A stretch of 64,000 nucleotides of DNA from Massilia atriviolacea. GTDB taxonomy: Bacteria > Pseudomonadota > Gammaproteobacteria > Burkholderiales > Burkholderiaceae_D. The DNA is taken from positions 372,001 to 436,000 of the forward strand of contig NZ_RXLQ01000004.1 in the NCBI RefSeq assembly GCF_003953935.1, written 5' to 3'. Position 1 is the stretch's first letter. The number at the start of each line of letters is the position of its first letter. Shown here piece by piece: positions 54,603 to 63,067 of the stretch. Under the pieces are notes generated by a model. The model saw only the letters and a program-made list of their open reading frames with translations. It made no database searches and was not told the origin of the DNA. The position numbers were made by a program, and so were the translations under genes.

Positions 54603-54782
54603 ATGATGAGCAATTTCGACACAGCAGGCCAGGCGCGGCAGCTGGCGTTGGCAGGTTTGCCAATACCGCAGGCGCATGCGCAAGCCCTGGCCAAGGTATT
54701 CGATAAGCTCGCCCACGAGGCGCAGCTGTTGACCCTGCAATACGATGTGCAAACAGCGAGCCGTCCGCGTACGGGAGACTGA
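54603..54782 (+). CDS. 59-residue small protein related to the N-terminus of the next gene
   Basis: A short ORF beginning MMSNFDTAGQARQLALAG and ending ASRPRTGD. Its core (FDTAGQARQLALAGLPIPQA) lines up with the start of the next protein (FDAINYAQQLESAGVPRNQA), including the F-D, Q-L, G-x-P and Q-A positions. This indicates a truncated or split paralogue of the DUF1640-type head. The stop is 4 bp before the next ATG. It has no coiled coil or membrane anchor of its own. Confidence 0.55.
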   Translation: MMSNFDTAGQARQLALAGLPIPQAHAQALAKVFDKLAHEAQLLTLQYDVQTASRPRTGD

Positions 54783-54786
54783 GGTC

Positions 54787-55617
54787 ATGACAATCGAATT
54801 CGATGCGATCAACTACGCTCAGCAGCTGGAATCGGCCGGCGTACCGAGGAACCAGGCTGACGTGCATGCCAAGGCGCTGACCGAGGTAGTCGGCGAGGTC
54901 GTCTCGACAACGGACCTGCTGCAAACGAAAAATGAATTGCAGCGTGATCTACGGCATACGGAAGAACGGCTGACGTCACGGATCGATGTAACGAAGACCG
55001 AATTGAGCGCCAAAGTCGACACCTTCAGAGGCGACTTGAGCACCAAGGTCGAGACCTTCAGAGGTGAATTCAGCAGCAAGATCGAGACCTTCAAAGGTGA
55101 ATTCAGCAGCAGAATCGAGACCTTCAGAGGCGAATTCAACACCAAAATCGACCTGCTCGACGCAAAAATAGAGCGGATACGCACTGAGCTGAGGGCCGAC
55201 ATGAAGCTACTGGAGGGAAAAATTGACAAAAACAAGACGGAGCTGGAAGCGAAAATTGATGGGTGCAGAGTTGAACTGAACGCAAAAATTGATGGGTGCA
55301 GAGTTGAACTGAACGCAAAAATCGATGGATTTCATGTTGAACTGAACGCAAAAATCGATGGATTCCATGTTGGACTGAACGCAAAAATCGATGGAATCAA
55401 AGCTGATCTGGACGCGAAAATCGATGGATTCCATGTTGGACTGAACGCAAAAATCGATGGAATCAAAGCTGATCTGGACGCAAAAATCCACGAGCTCATG
55501 TCGGGGCAGAAGGCGCTTGAGAAGGACTTCCATCGGGTGTACTGGATTTTCGGCCTACTTTTCAGTCTCATCGTCCCGATGTTCCTGAAAACCTTCTGGC
55601 CCGGACTGCTGGGCTGA
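54787..55617 (+). CDS. DUF1640/CCDC90-like coiled-coil membrane protein with two hendecad repeat arrays
   Basis: A 276-residue protein: an N-terminal helical head (about 1-50), a coiled coil built of 11-residue repeats (about 68-235), and one C-terminal membrane helix (VYWIFGLLFSLIVPMFLKTF). Repeat set one is TFRGEFSSKIE (four copies, 79-122), set two AKIDGxxVxLN (seven copies, 155-231), both near-identical at DNA level. The layout matches bacterial relatives of mitochondrial MCUR1/CCDC90 proteins. Function is not known; oligomeric scaffolding at the inner membrane is likely. It is probably co-transcribed with the short ORF before it. Confidence 0.75.
   Translation: MTIEFDAINYAQQLESAGVPRNQADVHAKALTEVVGEVVSTTDLLQTKNELQRDLRHTEERLTSRIDVTKTELSAKVDTFRGDLSTKVETFRGEFSSKIETFKGEFSSRIETFRGEFNTKIDLLDAKIERIRTELRADMKLLEGKIDKNKTELEAKIDGCRVELNAKIDGCRVELNAKIDGFHVELNAKIDGFHVGLNAKIDGIKADLDAKIDGFHVGLNAKIDGIKADLDAKIHELMSGQKALEKDFHRVYWIFGLLFSLIVPMFLKTFWPGLLG
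55021..55152. repeat. 33-bp tandem repeat array 1 (4 copies) in the coiled-coil gene
   Basis: Four 33-bp units coding TFRGDLSTKVE, TFRGEFSSKIE, TFKGEFSSRIE and TFRGEFNTKID. The unit is a multiple of three, so copy-number change keeps the frame and only changes coil length by one hendecad. Confidence 0.85.
55249..55479. repeat. 33-bp tandem repeat array 2 (7 copies) in the coiled-coil gene
   Basis: Seven in-frame 33-bp units coding AKIDG followed by six variable residues (CRVELN twice, FHVELN, FHVGLN, IKADLD, FHVGLN, IKADLD). The last four units are a duplicated pair, showing recent expansion by a 66-bp step. Confidence 0.9.
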
Positions 55618-55670
55618 ACGCCGCGACGGCACGGTAAAATACCCTCCTGCCCACTCGCCCAGCCATCCTG

Positions 55671-56435
55671 ATGGTCCTCTACCAGGAATACCCGCCCCAC
55701 CCCGCGCTGGCCCCCTATCTGGCCTGCCTGTGGACCTGCCAGGTGTTCCCGGGCGCCCGGCCCGTCACGCACCGGGTGCTGCCCGATAACTGCATGGACA
55801 TCCTGTGGCAGGACGTGGCAACGCTGAGCCGCGTGTCGGGCATGATGAGCACGGTCATCCACGTGCCCGTGCACCAGCCTGTGCGCACCATCGCGGCGCG
55901 CTTCAAGGCGGGCGCCGCCGCCCACTTTTTCACCATGCCATTGCACCAGCTGGCCGACCAGCATCCCCTGCTGGACGCGCTGTGGGATGGTGCCACGGCG
56001 CGCCGGTTCACCGACGCCCTGTGGTCGCGCCCGCTGTCCGACAGCGAGGCTGTCGCCACCGTCGAACGCCTGCTGCTGCAGCGCCTGCGCCGCGCGGCGA
56101 ACGTTGCCAGGCCGGGCCTGGCCGAGGCGGCCATCGCCGCCATCGAACGTTCCCACGGTTCCGTGCGCATCGAGACCCTGGCCGCGCAACTGGGCGTGTC
56201 GCGCCAGCACCTGTCGAGCCAGTTCCGCGCGCGGGTCGGCCTGGGCGCCAAGCAATTCGCGCGCGTGTGCCGCTTTCGCCAGGCCAGCGCGCGCATCCGT
56301 GCCGCCATCGATCCGCACCAGCTCGACTGGACCAGCCTCGCGCTCGAGCTCGGCTACTACGACCAGCCGCACCTGATCCACGAATTTCGCGAATTGTCGG
56401 GCAGCACGCCGGAATCCTTCGCAACACGGACCTGA
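55671..56435 (+). CDS. AraC-family regulator (DUF6597-type sensor)
   Basis: A 254-residue regulator. The N-terminal sensor opens LYQEYPPHPALAPYLACLWTCQV and has HRVLPDNCMDILW, the block of the DUF6597 domain. The C-terminal region holds two HTH motifs (VRIETLAAQLGVSRQHLSSQFRARVG and LALELGYYDQPHLIHEFRELSG). A VOC-family gene lies 73 bp downstream on the same strand and is the likely partner. Confidence 0.88.
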   Translation: MVLYQEYPPHPALAPYLACLWTCQVFPGARPVTHRVLPDNCMDILWQDVATLSRVSGMMSTVIHVPVHQPVRTIAARFKAGAAAHFFTMPLHQLADQHPLLDALWDGATARRFTDALWSRPLSDSEAVATVERLLLQRLRRAANVARPGLAEAAIAAIERSHGSVRIETLAAQLGVSRQHLSSQFRARVGLGAKQFARVCRFRQASARIRAAIDPHQLDWTSLALELGYYDQPHLIHEFRELSGSTPESFATRT

Positions 56436-56508
56436 GCGCCTTACATTTTTACAATACACGCGGCGCGCGCCGTGGCACGATGCTGCTTTGCACTCACAGG
56501 AGACGATC

Positions 56509-56871
56509 ATGATCAAGGGAATGCGCACTGTCTGCTACCCGGTCCAGGATATGGACGCGGCCAAGGCCTGGTTCACCGAGGTGTTCCGCACCGCCCCCTA
56601 CTTCGACCAGCCGTTCTACATCGGCTTCGAGATCGGCGGTTTCGAATTGGGCCTGCATCCGGGCGAGCCGGGCATGGCGGGCTGCGTGGCTTACTGGGGC
56701 GTGGACGATATCGAGGCTGAAGTCGAGCGCATCACCACCCTGGGCGCGAGCATCCACTCGGCGATCCAGGACGTGGGCGAGGGCATCAAGGTGGTCGAGT
56801 TGAAGGATCCGTTCGGCAACACCCTGGGCCTGATCTACAACCCGACGTTCGACCTCAAGAAGGTGCGCTGA
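56509..56871 (+). CDS. VOC (glyoxalase/bleomycin-resistance) family protein
   Basis: A 120-residue single-module vicinal-oxygen-chelate protein. Opening MRTVCYPVQDMDAAKAWFTEVF and closing VVELKDPFGNTLGLIYNP are typical, with a metal-type Glu in the final strand region. It may act as a dimer. The substrate cannot be predicted. The start at 56509 follows CAGGAGACGATC. Confidence 0.9.
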   Translation: MIKGMRTVCYPVQDMDAAKAWFTEVFRTAPYFDQPFYIGFEIGGFELGLHPGEPGMAGCVAYWGVDDIEAEVERITTLGASIHSAIQDVGEGIKVVELKDPFGNTLGLIYNPTFDLKKVR

Positions 56872-56887
56872 GCACCGGTGCGCCCCT

Positions 56888-56906
56888 GCGGGCGGTCGCC
56901 GCCCGC
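56888..56906. terminator. GC-rich hairpin between the VOC and barstar genes
   Basis: GCGGGCGG-TCG-CCGCCCGC, a perfect 8-bp stem with a 3-nt loop, between convergent genes. No T run follows on either strand, so it may be only a weak or factor-assisted terminator. Confidence 0.35.
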
Positions 56907-56931
56907 GCGCAGCGGTGCGCCTTGCAGCGCA

Positions 56932-57258
56932 TCAGCGCAATACCAGCGCCAGCGCCGGCTTCTCGCCGTAATCCTCGTAGCGCTCGTTGATGCCGGCGAT
57001 GCAGAAGGTCATCTCCTCGAGCAGGTCGGGCACGCGCTCGCGCATCGATGCCGCGTCCTTGATGACGATCTCCAGCACCTCGTTCGGCTTGAGCCGGAAG
57101 CGGGTCATGCCGTCTTCGTCGCGCAGGTAGCTCAGGCAGTCGACCCAGGCATCCATGGTATTGGCGTAAAACTCGGGAAAGCCGAACGCCGCGCGGCTTT
57201 CGGAATGAAAGGTATCCCAGCCGAGGATCGAGGCGCCATTCAGTTCGGCACTGGCCAT
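56932..57258 (-). CDS. Barstar-family ribonuclease inhibitor
   Basis: A 108-residue protein matching barstar: LNGASILGWDTFHSESRAAFGFPEFYANTMDAWVDCLSYL contains the helix and loop that plug the barnase active site, with the acidic Asp in DAWVDCL. No barnase or toxin gene is next to it. It lies 1 bp after exbD in the same direction, so may be expressed with it. It may protect against an incoming RNase toxin. Confidence 0.85.
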   Translation of the reverse strand: MASAELNGASILGWDTFHSESRAAFGFPEFYANTMDAWVDCLSYLRDEDGMTRFRLKPNEVLEIVIKDAASMRERVPDLLEEMTFCIAGINERYEDYGEKPALALVLR

Positions 57259-57259
57259 A

Positions 57260-57682
57260 TTATTTCTCCTTGTGTGGGTCGGTCACGAAGCCGAGCTTGC
57301 CCAGTCCACGGGACTGCGCCGCCGCCATGACCTGGGCCACGGCTTCGTAACGGGTGTTTTTGTCTGCGCGCAGCAGCAGTTCGGGCTGCGGCGCCCGGCG
57401 CGCGGCCTGGGTCAGGCGCGCATCGAGTCCGGCCGCGTCGACCTGCTCCTCGCCCCAGTACAGCGCGCCTTGCGCGTCGATGGCGATGGTCACCGTCTGC
57501 GGCTGCTGCTGCACGGCGCCGGCCTGCGCGCGCGGCAGGTCGAGCTTGACCGCATGCGTGAACATCGGCGCGGTGATGATGAAAATGACGAGCAGCACCA
57601 GCATCACGTCCACCATCGGGGTCACGTTAATATCGCTCATCATCGCATGCTGGCGCGATGGATCGAAGCTGCCGAATGCCAT
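57260..57682 (-). CDS. exbD: ExbD/TolR-family biopolymer transport protein
   Basis: A 140-residue protein with a short cytoplasmic N-terminus, one membrane helix (VDVMLVLLVIFIITAPMF) with the proton-pathway Asp in MVDVMLV, and a periplasmic domain (LPRAQAG...FVTDP). It works with ExbB, encoded just upstream, as part of the proton-driven motor for TonB-dependent transport, or TolR-type envelope maintenance. A 9-bp gap separates it from exbB. Confidence 0.9.
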   Translation of the reverse strand: MAFGSFDPSRQHAMMSDINVTPMVDVMLVLLVIFIITAPMFTHAVKLDLPRAQAGAVQQQPQTVTIAIDAQGALYWGEEQVDAAGLDARLTQAARRAPQPELLLRADKNTRYEAVAQVMAAAQSRGLGKLGFVTDPHKEK

Positions 57683-57691
57683 GCTGTTCCC

Positions 57692-58348
57692 CTAGTTGCC
57701 GAAGTAGGAATGCAGATCGTGGGCAAAGCCGTCGAGCTCGGCCAGGGTGAGCCGGTTCAGGCGGTTCAATCCGTTATACGCCAGAACGGCGGGAATCGCC
57801 ACCACCAGCCCGAAGCCGGTCATGATCAGGGCTTCGCCGACCGGTCCGGCGACCCTGTCGATCTGCACGATGCCGGCCGCCGACACAGTCGACAGTGCAT
57901 GGTAAATCCCCCACACCGTGCCCAGCAGGCCCACGAAGGGGGCGGTGGCGCCGATCGAGGCCAGCACGGTCAGTCCGCTGTCGATGCGGTGGGTGGCGCG
58001 CGTGATTTCCCGGCGCAGCACGCGGACCAGTTGTTCGTCGCGGCTCATGGCGCCGGCCAGGGTGGCGCCGCCGCCGGCATGGGCCAGTCCCTGTTCGGGC
58101 AAGCGCACGTAGACGCGCTCGCGGTCGGCCAGGGCGAGCAGGGCGATGCCGTCCTGCAGGTTGGGCGCGCCCCAGAAGGCGTCCAGCGCGGGCGCGGCGC
58201 GCCGCACGCGCCAGGTACTGAAGGCCTTGGACAGGATGACGAACCAGCTCACCAGCGACATCAGCATCAGCACATAGGCCACCGCGTGGCTGATGGCGTC
58301 GCCCTGTTCCCAGTAGCGCGCGACGCTGAAGTGATTCACCGGCGCCAT
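57692..58348 (-). CDS. exbB: MotA/TolQ/ExbB proton channel family protein
   Basis: A 218-residue inner-membrane protein with three helices: one at 23-43, then the pair SGLTVLASIGATAPFVGLLGTVWGIYHAL and LIMTGFGLVVAIPAVLAYNGL, the family signature. It forms the ring around ExbD. The start at 58348 has the right length for ExbB; a longer frame upstream overlaps dapB and is not real. It follows dapB by 8 bp. Confidence 0.92.
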   Translation of the reverse strand: MAPVNHFSVARYWEQGDAISHAVAYVLMLMSLVSWFVILSKAFSTWRVRRAAPALDAFWGAPNLQDGIALLALADRERVYVRLPEQGLAHAGGGATLAGAMSRDEQLVRVLRREITRATHRIDSGLTVLASIGATAPFVGLLGTVWGIYHALSTVSAAGIVQIDRVAGPVGEALIMTGFGLVVAIPAVLAYNGLNRLNRLTLAELDGFAHDLHSYFGN

Positions 58349-58356
58349 GGCGGACG

Positions 58357-59151
58357 CTAGTCCTTGAGTGCCAGCACGTCCTGCATATCGTACAAACCGG
58401 TGGCCTTGTCGGCCAGGAAGCGGCAGGCGCGCAGCGCGCCGGTGGCGTAGCTGGCCCGGCTGCTGGACTTGTGGCTGATTTCGATGCGCTCGCCGGTGCC
58501 GGCGAACAGCACCGTATGGTCGCCGATGATGTCGCCGCCGCGGATGGTGGCAAAGCCGATGGTCGAGGGATCGCGCTCGCCGGTGACGCCTTCGCGTCCG
58601 TAGACGGCGCATTCCTTGAGGTCGCGACCGAGCGCGTCGGCGATGACTTCGCCCATCTTGAGCGCGGTGCCGGACGGCGCGTCGACCTTGTGGCGGTGGT
58701 GCGCTTCGATGATTTCGATGTCGTAGCCTTCGGCAAAGCTCTTGGCGGCCAGTTCGAGCAGCTTGAGGGTGACGTTCACGCCGACGCTCATGTTGGGGGC
58801 GAACATGATCGCGGTTTTTTCGGCGGCGGCGGCAATCGCGGCCTTGCCGGCATCGTCGAAACCGGTGGTGCCGATGATCAGCTTGATGCCGTGTTCGGCG
58901 CAATACGCGAGGTGCTGGAGCGTGCCTTCCGGGCGGGTGAAGTCGATCAGGTATTCGGCGCCGGCCAGGCCGGTGGCCAGGTCGGCGTCGATCCGGATGC
59001 CGGACTGGCCGACCTGCTGGCCGATGGCCGGTGTGCCGGCCAGGCCGAGCGCCCCCGCCAGCACGGCGTCCGGGGCGGCGTCCACCGCGTCCACCAGCAT
59101 CCGTCCCATGCGCCCGTCGGCGCCCGCTACCGCAATTTTCATCTGACTCAT
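58357..59151 (-). CDS. dapB: 4-hydroxy-tetrahydrodipicolinate reductase
   Basis: A 264-residue NAD(P)H enzyme of lysine and diaminopimelate synthesis. Nucleotide loop GADGRMGR (10-17), GTTGF (94-98), catalytic [15 protein letters not shown] (149-163). It leads a dapB-exbB-exbD-barstar run, an order seen in other betaproteobacteria. 68 bp separate it from bamE. Confidence 0.96.
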   Translation of the reverse strand: MSQMKIAVAGADGRMGRMLVDAVDAAPDAVLAGALGLAGTPAIGQQVGQSGIRIDADLATGLAGAEYLIDFTRPEGTLQHLAYCAEHGIKLIIGTTGFDDAGKAAIAAAAEKTAIMFAPNMSVGVNVTLKLLELAAKSFAEGYDIEIIEAHHRHKVDAPSGTALKMGEVIADALGRDLKECAVYGREGVTGERDPSTIGFATIRGGDIIGDHTVLFAGTGERIEISHKSSSRASYATGALRACRFLADKATGLYDMQDVLALKD

Positions 59152-59219
59152 TGTGCCGCCCCTCGTGCTACCCGCTACCGTTGTGTGAATGACTTGTGTG
59201 ACTGACTTGCGTAAACGAT

Positions 59220-59780
59220 TTACTTGTTGATCTTGATCGAGGCCGAACCGGCTTCTTCCTTCTTCGGCGCTTCCTTGGCGGCCACCTTGGACGGACCGGC
59301 GATGCGCGCGATGTATTCCTTCTCGGTCGGCAGGTTGCCGCCTTCGAATTTCTCGACCTTGTTATCCTTGAAGTAGACCGTGACCCGGCTGCTGGTCAGC
59401 TCGCCATCGCCGCGCGCCAGGTAGAACGGAAAGTCCCAGCGGTCGGCGTGGAAGATATCGGTCAGCAGCGGGGTGCCGAGCAGGAACTTGACCTGCTCGC
59501 GGGTCTGGCCGACCTTCAGCTGAGTCAGCATTTCCTGGGAGATGAAGTTGCCTTGCTGGATGTCGGGGCGGTAGGGCGAGAAGATCCACAGGACCTTTTG
59601 CAGCTTGCTCGCCTGCACAGTCTGGGCGCCGGCATCGGGCGAGGCCTTGACCGGGACCACGGGATCCTTGGCGCCGCCGAACATGGCGCAGCCGGACAGG
59701 CTCAGGACGGCGCCGGCCAGGGTCGCCACGAGCGGGGCGCGCAGGCTGAAACGGTGCAAAACGGCAGTATCGACAGGCAT
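59220..59780 (-). CDS. bamE: Outer membrane protein assembly factor BamE
   Basis: A 186-residue lipoprotein of the BAM complex. Lipobox LSLSGC, then the SmpA/OmlA domain: the [33 protein letters not shown] block is diagnostic. C-terminal Lys/Glu-rich tail beyond the usual domain ([12 protein letters not shown]). The start at 59780 has GAGGTCATCT as ribosome site. Divergent from fur, a conserved pairing. Confidence 0.95.
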   Translation of the reverse strand: MPVDTAVLHRFSLRAPLVATLAGAVLSLSGCAMFGGAKDPVVPVKASPDAGAQTVQASKLQKVLWIFSPYRPDIQQGNFISQEMLTQLKVGQTREQVKFLLGTPLLTDIFHADRWDFPFYLARGDGELTSSRVTVYFKDNKVEKFEGGNLPTEKEYIARIAGPSKVAAKEAPKKEEAGSASIKINK

Positions 59781-59870
59781 AGATGACCTCAAATCGTTGT
59801 ACGGAAGCCTAGGCACCTCCGTCTAAAACGCTATATGATAAAGCACTACGCCAATATACGAGTAACAAAC

Positions 59871-60299
59871 ATGAGTAACAATCCTAGCGACCTCAAAGCC
59901 AGCGGCCTGAAAGCCACCCTGCCCCGCCTGAAAATCCTCGAGATTTTCCAGAACAGCGAGGTACGCCACCTGACTGCGGAAGATGTTTACAAGATTTTGT
60001 TGACCGACAATATGGATGTCGGCCTGGCGACCGTGTACCGCGTACTGACCCAATTCGAGCAAGCGGGCCTGCTCAACCGCAACCATTTTGAAACCGGCAA
60101 GGCGATTTTCGAGCTCAACGCCGGCTCCCACCACGATCACCTGGTGTGCCTGGACTGCGGCCGCGTGGAAGAGTTCTACGACGACGAAATCGAATCGCGC
60201 CAGCACAAGGTGGCGGTCGAGCGCGGCTTCAAGATTGCCGAACACGCACTGGCCATCTACGGCAACTGCGTGAAACCAGCCTGCCCCCACAAAACCTGA
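59871..60299 (+). CDS. fur: Ferric uptake regulator Fur
   Basis: A 142-residue iron-sensing repressor. Winged HTH with [17 protein letters not shown]; metal-site [11 protein letters not shown] in the dimerisation domain and C-terminal CVKPACPH. The start at 59871 gives the standard MSNNPSDLK opening; twelve extra residues from 59835 are unlikely. It shares a 90-bp promoter region with bamE. Confidence 0.97.
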   Translation: MSNNPSDLKASGLKATLPRLKILEIFQNSEVRHLTAEDVYKILLTDNMDVGLATVYRVLTQFEQAGLLNRNHFETGKAIFELNAGSHHDHLVCLDCGRVEEFYDDEIESRQHKVAVERGFKIAEHALAIYGNCVKPACPHKT

Positions 60300-60344
60300 C
60301 CGGGGGCCTCGACCCAAGCTGCTGCGCGGCGCGCTACGCGCGGC

Positions 60345-61361
60345 TCAGGAATGGCTGAGCGCGTTCGAGAGCAGCTTGGCGGTGATATCCACGATCGGAA
60401 TGACGCGCTCGTAGGCCATGCGGGTCGGTCCGATCACGCCCAGGGTGCCGACGATCTTGCCGTTGACCTCGTAGGGCGCGGTCACCACGCTCATTTCATC
60501 CATCGGCACCAGGTTCGATTCGCCGCCGATGAAGATCTGCACCCCGGTGGCCTTGCTCGAGACGTCGAGCAGCTGCATCAGCCCGGTCTTCTGCTCGAAC
60601 ATGTCGAACATCTGGCGCAGCGACGTCATGTTGGACGACAGGTCCGACACGCTGAGCAGGTTGCGTTCGCCGGAAATGACCATATCGTCCGACTGGTCGG
60701 CCATCGCCTCGCTGCCGGCTTCGACCGCCGCCTGCATCAGGCTGCCCATATCGTCGCGCAACTGGCGCAATTCGGTGGTCAGGCGCGCGCGCACGTCGTC
60801 GAAGGACAGGCCGCCGTAATTCTGGTTGATGTAATTGGCCGAACGCACCAGCTGGGCCGGCGTGTAGTCGGACTCGGTCAATAGCAGACGGTTCTGCACG
60901 TCGCCGCGCGGATCGACGATGACGAGCAGGATGCGTTTTTCGGACAGGCGCAGGAATTCGATCTGCTGGAACACCGATTCGCGCCGCGGACTGAGCACCA
61001 CGCCGGCGAACTGCGACAGCGAGGACAGCATCTGCGCCGCATTGGCGATCATCTTTTGCGGCTGGTGGGCCGGCAGGCGCAGGCGCCCCTCGACCGCGTG
61101 CTCGTCGAGATGTTGCACAGTGAGCAAGGTGTCGACGAAGATGCGGTAGCCGCGCGGGGTCGGAATGCGCCCGGCCGAGGTGTGCGGACTGGCCACGTAG
61201 CCGAGTTCTTCCAGGTCGGCCATGATGTTGCGGATGGTCGCGGGCGAGAGGTCGAGTCCGGAAATCTTCGACAGCGCGCGCGACCCCACCGGCTGGCCGT
61301 CGGCGATATACCGTTCGACCAGGGCCTTGAGCAGCGTTTGCGCGCGGGTATCGAGTTGCAT
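60345..61361 (-). CDS. hrcA: Heat-inducible transcription repressor HrcA
   Basis: A 338-residue repressor of groESL/dnaK-type heat-shock genes. N-terminal HTH region ([42 protein letters not shown]) and the GAF-like domain with [12 protein letters not shown] near the end. The start at 61361 is standard length. No CIRCE inverted repeat is seen near it. Upstream on the same strand is a HAD hydrolase. Confidence 0.95.
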   Translation of the reverse strand: MQLDTRAQTLLKALVERYIADGQPVGSRALSKISGLDLSPATIRNIMADLEELGYVASPHTSAGRIPTPRGYRIFVDTLLTVQHLDEHAVEGRLRLPAHQPQKMIANAAQMLSSLSQFAGVVLSPRRESVFQQIEFLRLSEKRILLVIVDPRGDVQNRLLLTESDYTPAQLVRSANYINQNYGGLSFDDVRARLTTELRQLRDDMGSLMQAAVEAGSEAMADQSDDMVISGERNLLSVSDLSSNMTSLRQMFDMFEQKTGLMQLLDVSSKATGVQIFIGGESNLVPMDEMSVVTAPYEVNGKIVGTLGVIGPTRMAYERVIPIVDITAKLLSNALSHS

Positions 61362-61478
61362 GATTCTAGATGTGGTGCGGTAAGGGCAAATACAAGGGCA
61401 AGCACAAGTGCTGATCCGCCTATTATGCACGTTCGCCGACGCGGCGGGGACTTATGTGGCCGGCGCGCCCGGCCCGCC

Positions 61479-62195
61479 TCAATCGTGCTCGCGCTTGAGC
61501 CAGTCGATCAGTTCGTCGAAACTGCGGCAGATGGCGTCCGGCACCACGCCGTGTTCGAGGTGGCGCTCGCTGCCGGTGCGGTTGAGCCAGACCGCGCGCA
61601 GGCCGGCGCGCTGGGCGCCCTGCACGTCGAGCAGCACGTCGTCGCCCACGTACACGGCATCGGCCGGATCGACCCCGAGTTCCTCGCAGGCAGCCAGGAA
61701 AATGGCGGCATCGGGCTTGGCGCGGCCGAAGCGGCTGGCCGCCACCGAGACCTTGAAGTGGTGCGACAGGCCGATCGCCTGCAGGTCGGCATTGCCGTTG
61801 GTGACCGCGCCGAGCAGGCTGCGGCCTTTCAGGCGCAGCAGGCCGGGCACCACGTCGTCGTAGGGAATCACGGCATTGCGCGCGGCATAGAAATGGACCA
61901 TGGCCTGCTCGACCTTGGCGGCGTCTTCCCCGGCTTGCTCGAAGGCCGAGAGCAGGCCGGCGCGGCGCAGGGCGCCCAGGTCGAGCTCGAATTCGGGCTG
62001 CTGGGCCAGCAGGGCCAGGCGCGCCTGGCGCAGGGCGTCGATGGTGAAGCGCTCGGCCACCCGCGGCGCATTGCTGTGCAGCCAGGCGTGCAGGGTTTCC
62101 TCGGCTTGCAGGATGACCGGCGCGATCGGCCACAGCGTGTCGTCCAGGTCGAACAGGATGGCTTTGGGCCAGGTACGGCGCGGCGGGGTCGTCAT
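61479..62195 (-). CDS. HAD-superfamily hydrolase (pyrimidine 5'-nucleotidase-like)
   Basis: A 238-residue haloacid dehalogenase fold phosphatase. Motif I is DLDDTLW (Asp16 and Asp18), motif II around GAVTNG (Thr/Asn), motif III Lys in GRAKPDAAIF, and motif IV VYVGDDVLLD. An alpha-helical cap lies between motifs I and II. Similar to the YjjG/Sdt1-like nucleotidases, but the substrate is not certain. Confidence 0.9.
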   Translation of the reverse strand: MTTPPRRTWPKAILFDLDDTLWPIAPVILQAEETLHAWLHSNAPRVAERFTIDALRQARLALLAQQPEFELDLGALRRAGLLSAFEQAGEDAAKVEQAMVHFYAARNAVIPYDDVVPGLLRLKGRSLLGAVTNGNADLQAIGLSHHFKVSVAASRFGRAKPDAAIFLAACEELGVDPADAVYVGDDVLLDVQGAQRAGLRAVWLNRTGSERHLEHGVVPDAICRSFDELIDWLKREHD

Positions 62196-62409
62196 GGTCT
62201 TCTCGGTAGTGGGTCCGCTTCCAGCATAGCGAGGCGCCCGCCGAAAATCAACCGCATTGCCGGGCCGCCGGCGCGCCGGGGCCGCGCCTTACACACCGAT
62301 ACAAGGCAATGAGCCGCGGCGTTGACAAATGCTCTAAAATGACGTCCACCTCAGGCTGTCCGCCGGCGGCCCAGCTTCCCACCTTACCCGCATTCGTTTT
62401 GGAGAAAGT

Positions 62410-63018
62410 ATGAAAAATCTGTACCTGCGTTCCGCCGTGGCACTTGCTTGCGCGCTCAGCCTGGCCGCTTGCGGCGGCGACGATGATGGCACCATGCAAC
62501 TGGGCGGTGGCGTGGAAGGCGTGACCGTGGCCGGCCTGGTGCTGCAGAACAAGGGCGGACCGGAGCTGAAGGTCGAGCCCTTCGCCAGCAGCTTCGTGTT
62601 CCCGGACCTGATCGCCACCAATACCGAGTACGACATCACCATCAAGTCGGCGCCGTCGAACGCCACCTGCGTGATGATCAACGGCAAGGGCAAGTCCAGC
62701 ATCTACGGCGTCGGCTCGATCGGCGTGCGCTGCACCCTGAAACCGCACGATGTCAAAGGCAAGGTAGTCGGCCTGACCACCGGTCCGCTGGTGATCATCA
62801 ACGGCACCTACCGCCTGACGATTCCGGCCAACGCCACCGCGTTCAACCTGACCACCGAGTCCGAGGACAAGAAAACCAAATTCGGCCAGGTCGGCGAAAC
62901 CCAGGCCTACGGCTTGAGCGTGCTGCAGCAGCCGCCCGGCCTGACTTGCCGCATCGACAACGCGATCGGCGTCATGGGCAAGGCCGACGTCGACAACATC
63001 CTCATCACCTGCAACTGA
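62410..63018 (+). CDS. Lipoprotein of a two-domain repeat family, paralogue 1
   Basis: A 202-residue lipoprotein (lipobox LAAC, Cys21) with a short acidic linker and two related beta-rich modules of about 85 residues. Each module has a G-V/L-V-x-L/I-x-N-G start, a Phe-rich strand, a Y-x-I/L-x-V/I strand before a Pro/Cys turn, and ends in N-x-x-x-x-C. The Cys pair of each module (for example TCVMING...VRC) may form a disulphide. It is exported to the membrane or cell surface. Function unknown; a second copy follows. Confidence 0.75.
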   Translation: MKNLYLRSAVALACALSLAACGGDDDGTMQLGGGVEGVTVAGLVLQNKGGPELKVEPFASSFVFPDLIATNTEYDITIKSAPSNATCVMINGKGKSSIYGVGSIGVRCTLKPHDVKGKVVGLTTGPLVIINGTYRLTIPANATAFNLTTESEDKKTKFGQVGETQAYGLSVLQQPPGLTCRIDNAIGVMGKADVDNILITCN

Positions 63019-63026
63019 TCCCGGCA

Positions 63027-63045
63027 GCCGCCCCGCGCGGGCGGC
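63027..63045. terminator. GC hairpin between the two lipoprotein paralogues
   Basis: GCCGCCC-CGCGC-GGGCGGC, 7-bp stem, followed by GCCCTATTTT. It may act as a partial terminator or as mRNA protection between the two genes. Confidence 0.35.
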
Positions 63046-63067
63046 GCCCTATTTTCTGGAGAATTTT

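Noticed and set aside
55249-55479. Regular direct repeats that could suggest a CRISPR array
   Set aside because: The units are adjacent with no unique spacers, are in frame, and code a hendecad coiled coil.
59781-59870. Fur box in the bamE/fur intergenic region
   Set aside because: The region is AT-rich but I found no convincing GATAAT-type triple repeat by eye.
61362-61478. CIRCE element controlling hrcA
   Set aside because: No TTAGCACTC-N9-GAGTGCTAA pattern is present; only AGCACAAGTGCT is seen, which lacks the right arms and spacing.
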